DNA of 8,156 nt, taken from JAUXIQ01 sp030620925 [NCBI: Nitrospinota bacterium] (GTDB lineage: Bacteria; JAUXIQ01). Positions 1-6,813 of the stretch are shown here, piece by piece. Position numbers and translations under genes: made by a program. Every line of letters begins with the position of its first letter. Positions within the stretch are counted from its first letter, which is position 1. The stretch is from positions 1-8,156 of the forward strand of contig JAUXIQ010000074.1 of the NCBI GenBank assembly GCA_030620925.1. The letters run 5' to 3'. The notes below the pieces were generated by a model. That model had not been told where the DNA came from. It did not search any database and saw only the letters and a program-made list of their open reading frames with translations.

Positions 1-401
1 CGGTTGAAGTCGAAAAGGGCCAGTTTCAGGCGGGCCGATTTTTCGATACAGCCCGTGGCCAGAGCCAAAGCATACCGGCCTGAGTTTTGCAGCTGCTGAA
101 GAAAGTCGCGCGCCCCGGCCACCTCACTGTTCGATTCGGTAAATTCGTGAAGCTTGGTCTTCAGGATTTTCACGAAACCGTTCAGTAAAGCCTCTATTTC
201 TTCCGAAGTAGGGTCCCGGTGTCGGCGGGAGTGGATGATTTCTTCCACTATGCCGGTATCCGTGTAGTTCGTGTAGGAAGACCATTCGGTATTAATTCCA
301 TGGAAGCCGTGTACTTCCTGAAATGCCTGGCTGAAGGCTTCGGACTCAGCACGGTCGACGTCTATTAGTGTGCCGTCTATGTCGAAAAGCAGTAATTTCA
401 C
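1..401 (-). CDS. HAD-superfamily phosphatase, N-terminal part (cut by window edge)
   Basis: Hydrolase of the haloacid dehalogenase superfamily, probably a cytoplasmic small-molecule phosphatase resembling phosphoglycolate phosphatase or beta-phosphoglucomutase; the substrate cannot be told. I translated 133 residues from a GTG at 401. The protein opens with a hydrophobic strand and HAD motif I, FDIDGTLID, giving the nucleophile Asp7 and the acid/base Asp9. Residues about 15-90 are helical and fit a C1 cap. Motif II follows as ALATG, with Thr116. Motifs III and IV lie beyond the window. An in-frame stop at 434-432 limits the start, and GTG 401 is the first usable codon after it. No good Shine-Dalgarno precedes it, so the start is only moderately sure. 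It follows the CoA-transferase stop by 42 nt on the same strand and is probably cotranscribed. Confidence 0.85.
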   Translation of the reverse strand, partial: MKLLLFDIDGTLIDVDRAESEAFSQAFQEVHGFHGINTEWSSYTNYTDTGIVEEIIHSRRHRDPTSEEIEALLNGFVKILKTKLHEFTESNSEVAGARDFLQQLQNSGRYALALATGCIEKSARLKLALFDFN

Positions 402-443
402 TATCGCCGTCGGAAAAGGAGTGCGTTCATATTATTTTTATGG

Positions 444-1709
444 TTAATAGACAGCACCTTCTTCCGTCAACCTTTTAATTTCTTCGCCGGACATCCCAAG
501 AATGTCCCCCAGCACTTGATCGTTGTGCTGCCCGAGAAGCGGGGCGGGCCGCCTCACGGAGGGCTGCGTGCGGCTCAGCTTCCAGGGGACGTTAAACAGG
601 GTCTGTTCACCGAACAGGGGGTGGCGACACCGGGCATGGAGCCCCCTCGCCTGGAGGTGGGGGTCCTCATACTGTTCCTCTATACCCAGCACGGGGGCCG
701 CGGCCACGCCCGCTTCCTGCAGGAGGGCGGTGGCCTCATGCGCCGTCCGTTTCGACGTCCATTCCCCGACCAGTCTGTCCAGCAGCTCCCGGTGGTGAAG
801 CCGCTTCTGCAGACCAGAGAACCGTTCGTCCTGCGCCCATTCCTGATGCCCCAGGGCACGACAGAAGGCCAGCCACTCCTCTTCGGTCTTGACGGCTATG
901 GAGACCCACTTGTCTTCACCCTCCTCGCACAGGGCGGGATAGTTGCCGTAAGGAACCATGCGGGGATGGCGGTTGCCGGTGGGACCCATCACCCTGCCGT
1001 TAAGCTGGTAATCCAGCAATGGTTCGCCCAGGAGGGACACCATGGCCTCCAGTTGAGACATGTCTATATACTGGCCTTGCCCTGTCTTCTTGCGATGGTA
1101 GAGCGCGGTCAGCATTGCATAGACGGCGTGCACCGCGCCGTTGGGGTCTCCCAGGCCGAAGGTGAGGGTGCCCATGACCCGCCCATCCCCGTAGCCTACG
1201 GTGCTCTCCAGACCCGAGAGGCTGGTGAGGGATGGGGCATAGCTCCTCATGTTGGTCAGGGCGCCGTCCTGGCCGCCGGTGGTCATGGATATCATTATTA
1301 TGTCAGGCTTCACTTCTCGCAGTGAGTTGTAGTCCAGTCCCGCTGACTTTAATACGTGAGGGGTGAAGTTCTCCAGCACGATATCGCTCCCGGCCACGAG
1401 CTTTTTAGCTATATCCACGGCGGCGGGATGTTTCAGGTTGAGGGCGACGCAGAGCTTGTTGCGGTTGATGTTGTGATACATGGGGGTGAGCTCCATGTCC
1501 TCACCTTCCAGTTGCCTGGGTTCTACGCCCAGGATCGCCTTGTCCCTGAATTTTGCCCGGCCCATGAGGCGGACGTTGTCCAACCTGGCCCTGGACTCCA
1601 CTTTGATGACCTCAGCGCCCAGGTCGGCCAGAAAAGAGGTAGCCAGGGGGCCCGCCCATACCCAGCCGAAATCTATGACTCTTATCCCCTCAAGCAACAA
1701 CTCAGCCAT
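444..1709 (-). CDS. CaiB/BaiF family III CoA-transferase
   Basis: Predicted cytoplasmic family III CoA-transferase, moving CoA between carboxylic acids through an acyl-aspartyl intermediate; the acid pair cannot be deduced. The 421-residue product starts MAELLLEGIRVIDFG and continues with the Rossmann-type WAGPLATSFLADLGAEVIKVE, both classic for the family. ENF lies at 113-115, GDPNGA places the likely catalytic Asp at residue 188, and TGQGQYIDMSQLEAM follows. The length is close to the usual 380-430. A loop rich in charged residues at about 40-80 is longer than in short family members. The frame stays open to a GTG at 1883, but I chose ATG 1709: it begins exactly at the family N-terminus, has GGAGAGG about 9 nt upstream, and avoids translating two palindromic repeats. 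It is third in the leftward cluster. Confidence 0.93.
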   Translation of the reverse strand: MAELLLEGIRVIDFGWVWAGPLATSFLADLGAEVIKVESRARLDNVRLMGRAKFRDKAILGVEPRQLEGEDMELTPMYHNINRNKLCVALNLKHPAAVDIAKKLVAGSDIVLENFTPHVLKSAGLDYNSLREVKPDIIMISMTTGGQDGALTNMRSYAPSLTSLSGLESTVGYGDGRVMGTLTFGLGDPNGAVHAVYAMLTALYHRKKTGQGQYIDMSQLEAMVSLLGEPLLDYQLNGRVMGPTGNRHPRMVPYGNYPALCEEGEDKWVSIAVKTEEEWLAFCRALGHQEWAQDERFSGLQKRLHHRELLDRLVGEWTSKRTAHEATALLQEAGVAAAPVLGIEEQYEDPHLQARGLHARCRHPLFGEQTLFNVPWKLSRTQPSVRRPAPLLGQHNDQVLGDILGMSGEEIKRLTEEGAVY

Positions 1710-1782
1710 CTCCCGATCCTCTCCAGCGGTACGCCCCGCGGAAGGCGGGACAGGTGCGGTTGTGAGGGCGTATTGCATACAC

Positions 1783-1815
1783 CCTAATAGGACGGGTTTC
1801 AAACCCGCCCCTACG
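1783..1815. repeat. Short GC-rich palindromic repeat, copy A
   Basis: A near-perfect palindrome centred on 1800: CGGGTTT (1793-1799), one C, then AAACCCG (1801-1807). It extends outward by two more pairs (1790/1810 and 1791/1809) across one mismatch that becomes a G-U pair in the minus-strand RNA. The flanks carry CCTAATAG and CCCTACG. From memory, motifs of this GGGGCGGGTTT type are dispersed in many copies in some bacterial genomes; the copy number here cannot be seen. No U-tract follows on either strand, so it is not a standard intrinsic terminator. It lies between the sirtuin and CoA-transferase genes. Confidence 0.65.
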
Positions 1816-1840
1816 TAATGCCTTGGTGGTTTGATACTCA

Positions 1841-1877
1841 CAGGGGCGATCCCGCTTGCCGCGGGACGGTCGCCCTT
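1841..1877. repeat. Short GC-rich hairpin repeat, copy B
   Basis: Inverted repeat with left arm GGGCGATCCCGC (1844-1855), loop TTGCC, and right arm GCGGGA (1861-1866) plus TCGCCC (1870-1875), interrupted by a three-base CGG bulge. The outer bases extend the stem with a G-U pair and an A-T pair. It starts 26 nt after copy A and stops 6 nt short of the sirtuin stop codon. In the minus direction no T-run follows, so terminator function is doubtful. It may belong to a dispersed repeat family, or it may act as a stabiliser of the sirtuin mRNA 3' end; both are inference. Confidence 0.6.
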
Positions 1878-1883
1878 TCTCAC

Positions 1884-2672
1884 TCAGGCCCTGTCCATGC
1901 GCTGTTCCACCGATTTCAGGATGGCGTCCATGGCCTCGCCCGCGCTGCCCCGGATGATGTAGTCGGCGAAAGAGTCCAGGTCGGTGGGCTCCCGGTTGAC
2001 GATGATCAGGCTTGCCCCGCTGCGCTTGGCGACTACAGGCATGCTTGCGGCGGGATAGACCACCAGCGAAGAGCCGATGACTATGAACACGTCGCAGTTC
2101 TTTGAGGCGTGCTCGGCTTTCAGCATGGCTTGGGCGGGCATGGCCTCGCCGAATGCTATGGCCTCGTGCTTGAGGATGCCCGCACAGTGGTGGCATTCGG
2201 GTATCTCCACGCCGTCTTCCAGAACGGCCTGAATCTCCTGGGCCGTGTAGCGCTGTCCGCAGCTCAGGCATCTTATGTAGCGCATGGTACCGTGGAGCTC
2301 GACCACCTTGCTTTCAGAGTTGCCCGCTTTCTGGTGGAGGTAGTCCACGTTCTGGGTGATGATGCAGACCAGTTTGTTCATCTCCTCCAGGCGGACCACG
2401 GCCTGATGGGCGGGGTTGGGCTCGGCGTTTTCCAGTACTGGGGCGAACTCTTTGGCCAGTTGCCACATGAGCTTGCGTGAGTTTTCGCTGGACATGAATT
2501 TCTGATAGGTGAATTCTTCGGGGTCGTAGCGCTCCCAGAGGCCGCCGGCACTCCGGAAATCGGGAATCCCCGATTCCGTGCTGATGCCTGCCCCGGTGAA
2601 GACCACCACAGAGTTGGCGCCGTGTATCAGGTCCGCCACGGTTTCGATGGTTTGTTGATGCTCCTGAGACAT
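1884..2672 (-). CDS. Sir2-family NAD-dependent protein deacetylase (SirTm-like, class U)
   Basis: Removes acyl groups from protein lysines using NAD+, giving nicotinamide and O-acetyl-ADP-ribose; cytoplasmic. The 262 residues show every family hallmark: GAGISTESGIPDFRS from residue 27, TQNVDYLH at 106-113, catalytic His127 in ELHGT, zinc cysteines C135/C138 and C160/C163, GSS at 200-202, and VN at 225-226. The Tyr-x-x-Arg pair that marks SIRT5/CobB-type desuccinylases is absent in the region of residues 65-76 (KLMWQLAKEF). The sequence resembles the Thermotoga Sir2 type, so deacetylase activity is the better guess. It would be annotated cobB or npdA by default. The start at 2672 has GGGAG 10 nt upstream and lies 46 nt inside the amidohydrolase gene, implying translational coupling. 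The TGA stop is immediately followed by repeat copy B. Confidence 0.96.
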   Translation of the reverse strand: MSQEHQQTIETVADLIHGANSVVVFTGAGISTESGIPDFRSAGGLWERYDPEEFTYQKFMSSENSRKLMWQLAKEFAPVLENAEPNPAHQAVVRLEEMNKLVCIITQNVDYLHQKAGNSESKVVELHGTMRYIRCLSCGQRYTAQEIQAVLEDGVEIPECHHCAGILKHEAIAFGEAMPAQAMLKAEHASKNCDVFIVIGSSLVVYPAASMPVVAKRSGASLIIVNREPTDLDSFADYIIRGSAGEAMDAILKSVEQRMDRA

Positions 2673-4066
2673 TTTTCCGTCGCTCCCATTTTAAAAGAAT
2701 CTTTCTCAGACAGCCATCTCACGTATTTACCTTTTCCGGCTCCCCCCACGATCTGCCCGTCTTTCATAACCACCTCGCCCCGTACCATGGTGAGCACCGG
2801 CCAGCCCTTGAGCTTCCAGCCATCGTAGATGGTGAAGTCGGACATCGAGCCCAGCAGCTCGGGGGTGACCGTCTTCTCCAGGTCCATGTCCACCATGACC
2901 AGGTCGGCGTCGCTGCCCACGCTTATGGTTCCCTTGCGGGGGTAGAGTCCGAATATCTTGGCCGTGTTGCAGGAGGACACCTCGGCCACCTTCTGGATGG
3001 ATATGCGACCCCGGTTGACCCCTTCACTGAGCAGTACGGGAAGGATGGTGGCCACGCCGGGAAAGCCGGGCATGGCGGACCAGATGTCTCCTTCCTTCTT
3101 TTTACTCAGAAAACCCCCATGATCGGAGGCCACGGTATCTATTACTCCGCTGCGCAGCCCCTCCCACATGGCCTCCACGTCTTTTTCCGTTCTCAGGGGC
3201 GGGTTGACCTTGCCCAGGTTGCCCAGAGGCGCATCTTTTGTGTGGGTGAGGTAGTGGGAGCAGGTTTCGCCGTAAGCGCTGACTCCCTCCGCCTTGTATT
3301 GGGCCAGCTTCTTCACGCTGTCGGCGGCGCTCATATGAACGAAGTAGACCGGACAACCGGTGATCTGGCTGAAATATAAGGCCCGCTGAACGTTCTCCGC
3401 CTCGGCGAAGCCGGGCCGTGCTTCTTCCCAGGCAGGCAGGTCGTCTCGGCCGGCGTCCATGAGGCGCTGCTTTAGAGTGGCTATCAGCTCATTGTTTTCC
3501 GCATGAATACAGGTAACGGTGCCCGGATGTTTCCCCACTTCCTCCAGCGCGCTGAAGAGGAAGCCGTCGTCTATATCCCGGGGGAGACCCACCTGTTTCG
3601 CCTCCTGTCCCTTGTAGCCCATAAAAATCTTGAAGGAGCGCACGCCGAAGTCCTGCACGTAGGTTTTAATATCGGCCAGGCTCTCCTCGGAGACGAGCAT
3701 TATATGGAAGGCGAAATCCACGTGGGAACGGGATTCCCCCAACTCCACTACTTTGTTTAAGTCCGCATACCTGCCGGCCAGGAAGTGGTGGTGGATGATG
3801 GTGGTGACTCCGCCTATAGCGGAAGAGGCGGTTTCGGTTGTGAAATGCTCGTCGAAAGGCCCTGCGAAACCCAGGTGCACGTGCGGGTCCAGGGCCCCCG
3901 GGAGGATGTATTTCTCCCCGGCGTCTATTATCTGATCAGCCTCCAGACTGGCTTCATCCTGGTAGATGCCCTGGATGGAGCCGTCTTTTATGCCCAGGCA
4001 GGCCCGGACGACGCCTTGCTCTGGGATCACCAGTTGTGCGTTTTTAATAAGAGTATCCATGGCCAT
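2627..4066 (-). CDS. Hydantoinase/dihydropyrimidinase-like cyclic amidohydrolase
   Basis: Zinc-dependent hydrolase of the cyclic amidohydrolase family (dihydropyrimidinase, D-hydantoinase, allantoinase, dihydroorotase), opening a cyclic amide or ureide ring in the cytoplasm. The 479 residues hold the full metal site: H62 and H64 in DPHVHLG, the to-be-carboxylated K152 in FKIFMGYK, H188 in CIHAEN, H244 in YFVHMS, and D315 in ASDHGG. This spacing is nearly that of D-hydantoinases. The C-terminal strand IYDGWKLKGWPVLTMVRGE is also hydantoinase-like. Odd points: NPPLR instead of SPPLR, and SDHGGF where hydantoinases have TDHCPF; the substrate is therefore open. I chose ATG 4066 (MAMDTLIKNAQ) because GGAGGAG lies 8-9 nt upstream. 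The frame extends to 4138 but without family similarity. First gene of the leftward cluster; its end overlaps the sirtuin start. Confidence 0.93.
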   Translation of the reverse strand: MAMDTLIKNAQLVIPEQGVVRACLGIKDGSIQGIYQDEASLEADQIIDAGEKYILPGALDPHVHLGFAGPFDEHFTTETASSAIGGVTTIIHHHFLAGRYADLNKVVELGESRSHVDFAFHIMLVSEESLADIKTYVQDFGVRSFKIFMGYKGQEAKQVGLPRDIDDGFLFSALEEVGKHPGTVTCIHAENNELIATLKQRLMDAGRDDLPAWEEARPGFAEAENVQRALYFSQITGCPVYFVHMSAADSVKKLAQYKAEGVSAYGETCSHYLTHTKDAPLGNLGKVNPPLRTEKDVEAMWEGLRSGVIDTVASDHGGFLSKKKEGDIWSAMPGFPGVATILPVLLSEGVNRGRISIQKVAEVSSCNTAKIFGLYPRKGTISVGSDADLVMVDMDLEKTVTPELLGSMSDFTIYDGWKLKGWPVLTMVRGEVVMKDGQIVGGAGKGKYVRWLSEKDSFKMGATEKCLRSINKPSKPWRT

Positions 4067-4316
4067 TTTGGTTCGCTCCTCCGCTATAGCTGTATCATGT
4101 TCAGGTGTCCCCGGAAATTTCGAGTGAAAGGGTAACACAGTTTTATGAAAAATGGAACCGAAACAGTTGACTCTCCTGGAGAATAAGGAGACCGCTATTG
4201 CGGGTATGAGAGTTTTCTGCTATGGTAAATTCAGCCGAAATACCTTCTATTGTTTGCCGGATGAGTAAGTGTGTTTATATTTACAGTTATACGAGAAAAG
4301 GGAGTAAGAACGGGCG
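4067..4316. promoter_or_regulatory. Divergent intergenic region with promoters for both clusters
   Basis: This 250-nt spacer separates the leftward amidohydrolase cluster from rightward trxB and should hold both promoters. For trxB the best candidate is TTGCCG (4254-4259), a 16-nt spacer and TATATT (4276-4281), putting transcription start near 4288 and GGAG (4301-4304) 12 nt before the ATG. The -35 match is only fair. TTGACT at 4167-4172 matches a -35 well but has no good -10 at 16-18 nt. CTCCTGGAG and AAGGAG at 4173-4190 form overlapping short inverted repeats that could be an operator. No convincing minus-strand promoter was found. A 38-codon open frame at 4152-4268 is discussed under findings. 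Confidence 0.4.
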
Positions 4317-5243
4317 ATGGATCAGAATGATTTTGATGTGATCATACTGGGAGGCGGTCCTGCCGGACTCACTGCGGGCCTTTACGCTTCGCGGGCCATG
4401 CTGAAAACGCTATTGTTGGAGAGAGCTGTCACGGGAGGACAGGCTGCTATCACCGATGCCATAGAGAATTATCCCGGCTTCCCCGACGGCGTGATCGGCC
4501 CCGAGCTTATGGAGAAGTTCCAGAAGCAGGCCCAGCGCTTCGGCCTTGAAATGAGGCTGGAGGCTGCTGCCGGGATTTCCTCACGGGGGAAGGAACGTGT
4601 CGTTCACGTGGGGGACAAGGAATACAGAGCCGGGGCGATCATCATCACCACCGGCTCCGACCCTAATAAGCTGGGCGTAGCCCGGGAACAGGAGCTGACG
4701 GGGAAAGGGGTATCCTACTGTGCGACGTGCGATGGGCCCTTCTTCCGTGATGCAGAAATAATATTGGTCGGCGGCGGCAATTCGGCCCTGGATGAGGGCC
4801 TCTTCCTGACGCGTTTCGTCAGTAAACTTAACATTGTGCATCGCAGGGACCAACTGCGGGCGGACAAAATCTACCAGGAAAAAGCTTTCGCCCACCCCAA
4901 GGTGGATTTCATCTGGGATTCCGTCGTGGATGAGATAGTGGGTGAGGATATGGTGCAGGCGGTGAAGCTCAAGAACGTTAAATCAGGCGAAATAATCGAA
5001 AGGCCCACCGAGGGTGTTTTCATTTTCATCGGCACTACCCCCAACACCCAGTTCCTCGAGGGGGCCGTCGAACTCGATGAGCGCGGGTATATCGTGACCA
5101 ACGAGAAGCTGGAGACCTCGATGCCGGGGGTGTGGGCCGCCGGTGATGTGCAGGACTCATTATACCGGCAGGTGGTTACGTCTGCCGGGCAGGGCTGCGC
5201 GGCGGCCATGGAAGTTGAGAAATACCTTGCCGGGCTGGAATAA
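4317..5243 (+). CDS. trxB: Thioredoxin reductase (NADPH), low-molecular-weight type
   Basis: FAD enzyme that reduces thioredoxin with NADPH in the cytoplasm, supplying electrons for ribonucleotide reductase and disulfide repair. At 308 residues it is the normal length of the bacterial low-molecular-weight type. The order is FAD-binding GGGPAG (12-17), GGQ and ENYPGF (41-55), redox-active C135-A-T-C138-D-G, the NADPH-site GGGNSA (152-157), and HRRDQLRA (175-182) whose arginines select NADPH over NADH. The FAD-closing motif GVWAAGDV (271-278) follows, with the family-typical RQVVTSAGQGC. All catalytic residues are present. No thioredoxin gene is visible in the window. The start is supported by GGAG 12 nt upstream, somewhat far, and by the family N-terminus. 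pepA follows after 37 nt on the same strand, suggesting a shared transcript. Confidence 0.97.
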   Translation: MDQNDFDVIILGGGPAGLTAGLYASRAMLKTLLLERAVTGGQAAITDAIENYPGFPDGVIGPELMEKFQKQAQRFGLEMRLEAAAGISSRGKERVVHVGDKEYRAGAIIITTGSDPNKLGVAREQELTGKGVSYCATCDGPFFRDAEIILVGGGNSALDEGLFLTRFVSKLNIVHRRDQLRADKIYQEKAFAHPKVDFIWDSVVDEIVGEDMVQAVKLKNVKSGEIIERPTEGVFIFIGTTPNTQFLEGAVELDERGYIVTNEKLETSMPGVWAAGDVQDSLYRQVVTSAGQGCAAAMEVEKYLAGLE

Positions 5244-5280
5244 TGCGGCCAGACCTTAAGGAGAAAGGCGAGAGCAGAAT

Positions 5281-6780
5281 ATGAAAGTAGAGGAATACTA
5301 CGGCGATATTACCGGGTTTTCGGGAGATGCGATAATTGTTTTTCACGTTGAAGACTCCGGGAGGTTTTTCCGCACCACCCAGAGAATCGACCGATCTTTA
5401 GACGGTGCCCTGAAAGAACTGGCCGGAAAGGGCGAGATAAACGGCAAATCGGGTGGACGGACGACAGTGCACACCTTCGGAAAGATCAAGTCGTACAGGG
5501 TAATGGTGGCCGGGCTCGGTAAGAAGGATGCGGTGGTTCCTGAGACGATGAGGAGCGCCGTGGCAGAATGCTGCAAGGCGCTTAAACAGACGGGAGCAAA
5601 GAAGGTGGGGGTGACCATCCAGTATCCCGAGCTGGAGGGTATAGATGTCCAGGGCATGGCTCAGTGCGTCACCGAAGGAGCCATTCTGGGTCTTTACGTC
5701 TACGACAAGTATAAGGAAAAGAAGGAAGACAATAAGCAGGAGATAGCCGAGCTGTACCTGTTATCCTCGGATAGAAAGGTGAAGGGGGCCGTCTCCGAAG
5801 GGAGGGAGCGGGGAGAAATATCGGCGGATGCGGCCATCTACGCCAGGGACATGGTGAATGAGCCCGCCAACATTATGACTCCCACCCGGATGGCGGAGTG
5901 CGCCCAGGAAGTGGCTGATGCCTCGGGTCTCGAGTTCGATAGCTTCGGCAGGGAGAAGATGGAGGAGTTGGGCATGGGGGCCCTTCTGGGGGTGGCCAGA
6001 GGCAGCCATCAGCCGCCCCGTCTGATAGAGCTCAGCTACAAAGCCCCCGGGGCAAGCAAAGAACACGTCTTCCTGGTGGGCAAGGGTATAACCTTCGATT
6101 CGGGAGGCATCTCCATTAAACCATCGGCGGGCATGGACGAAATGAAGGGGGATATGGCGGGGGGGGCCGCGGTTATTTCCGCCATGAAGGCCATAGGTCG
6201 CTTGAAACCGAAGGTCAACGTTTCGGGCATCGTCCCGGCAACGGAAAACATGCCCGGTGGCTCGGCAACCCGGCCCGGCGACATCCTCAAAGCCATGAAC
6301 GGAAAGACCATAGAGGTACTCAACACCGATGCTGAGGGGCGCCTGATCCTGGCCGACGCCCTGTCCTATGCCCGCAGCCTGGGGGCCACGCGCATGGTGG
6401 ATTTGGCTACCCTCACCGGCGCCTGCGTGGTTGCTCTGGGCACCGTTTGCACCGGCTTATTCGGCAACGACCAGGAGCTCATCGACAGGGTAATAAAAGC
6501 CGGAGATGAAGCCGGCGAAAAGATGTGGCAACTCCCCCTCTTTGACGAGTACCGGGAACAGATTAGAGGAGATTTCGCCGACATAAAGAACGTGGGAGGC
6601 CGGGAAGCGGGAGCAATAACGGCGGCCATGTTCTTAAAGGATTTCGCGGAGGATACCCCCTGGGTACACCTGGATATAGCGGGGACCTCTTTTGCCTCCA
6701 AGGCTAAAGGTTACCTTCAAAAGGGGGGGACGGGTGTCGCGGTGAGGACGCTGATAAACTTTGTGCTCGCCAAAACCTGA
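5281..6780 (+). CDS. pepA: Leucyl aminopeptidase, peptidase family M17
   Basis: Two-metal aminopeptidase that removes N-terminal residues from peptides in the cytoplasm; usually a homohexamer. The 499 residues match the family's usual length of about 500. Residues 1-170 form the variable N-terminal domain; the catalytic domain starts near residue 180 with YARDMVNEPAN. Metal and catalytic residues are all visible: K268 and D273 in VGKGITFDSGG, K280 in SIKPS, D291 in GDMAGGAA, and D350/E352/R354 in NTDAEGR. These sit two positions before their E. coli PepA counterparts. Some PepA proteins also bind DNA; nothing here tells whether this one does. AAGGAG and AGGCGAG precede the ATG. Two G-runs (8 G at 6159-6166, 7 G near 6723-6729) could favour slippage or sequencing error, but the frame is intact. 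Confidence 0.97.
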   Translation: MKVEEYYGDITGFSGDAIIVFHVEDSGRFFRTTQRIDRSLDGALKELAGKGEINGKSGGRTTVHTFGKIKSYRVMVAGLGKKDAVVPETMRSAVAECCKALKQTGAKKVGVTIQYPELEGIDVQGMAQCVTEGAILGLYVYDKYKEKKEDNKQEIAELYLLSSDRKVKGAVSEGRERGEISADAAIYARDMVNEPANIMTPTRMAECAQEVADASGLEFDSFGREKMEELGMGALLGVARGSHQPPRLIELSYKAPGASKEHVFLVGKGITFDSGGISIKPSAGMDEMKGDMAGGAAVISAMKAIGRLKPKVNVSGIVPATENMPGGSATRPGDILKAMNGKTIEVLNTDAEGRLILADALSYARSLGATRMVDLATLTGACVVALGTVCTGLFGNDQELIDRVIKAGDEAGEKMWQLPLFDEYREQIRGDFADIKNVGGREAGAITAAMFLKDFAEDTPWVHLDIAGTSFASKAKGYLQKGGTGVAVRTLINFVLAKT

Positions 6781-6813
6781 GAAGTCAAACCCATTATCAG
6801 AGAGGGAGCGATC

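Noticed and set aside
401-430. Nine-codon frame from ATG 430 whose TAG overlaps the HAD GTG start by one base
   Set aside because: A TAGTG overlap could couple translation, but the mini-frame has no Shine-Dalgarno and is too short to tell from chance.
516-1325. 269-codon open frame on the plus strand opposite the CoA-transferase
   Set aside because: It is an antisense shadow of a clearly recognisable gene in GC-rich DNA; the translation has no domain or motif and no supporting start signal.
1841-1877. Hairpin copy B as an intrinsic terminator for the sirtuin gene
   Set aside because: The stem is strong but in the minus direction it is followed by CTGTGAGTATC rather than a T-run; the short TTTCT is on the side that serves no gene.
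1702-2271. 189-codon minus-strand frame across the sirtuin end and the repeats
   Set aside because: It overlaps the sirtuin in another frame, has an Arg/Gly-rich low-complexity translation, and its end part is only the repeat read in a second frame.
4067-4138. 24-residue N-terminal extension of the amidohydrolase
   Set aside because: A strong GGAGGAG precedes ATG 4066, where the family N-terminus starts; the extension has no similarity to the family and no ribosome-binding sequence was seen for it.
4167-4200. TTGACT as the trxB promoter -35
   Set aside because: No acceptable -10 lies 16-18 nt downstream; the nearest TATT-like bases are too far at 22 nt.
6159-6166. Run of eight G in pepA as a possible phase-variation tract
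   Set aside because: It encodes conserved catalytic-region glycines in GDMAGGAA, the frame is intact, and a housekeeping aminopeptidase is an unlikely phase-variable gene.
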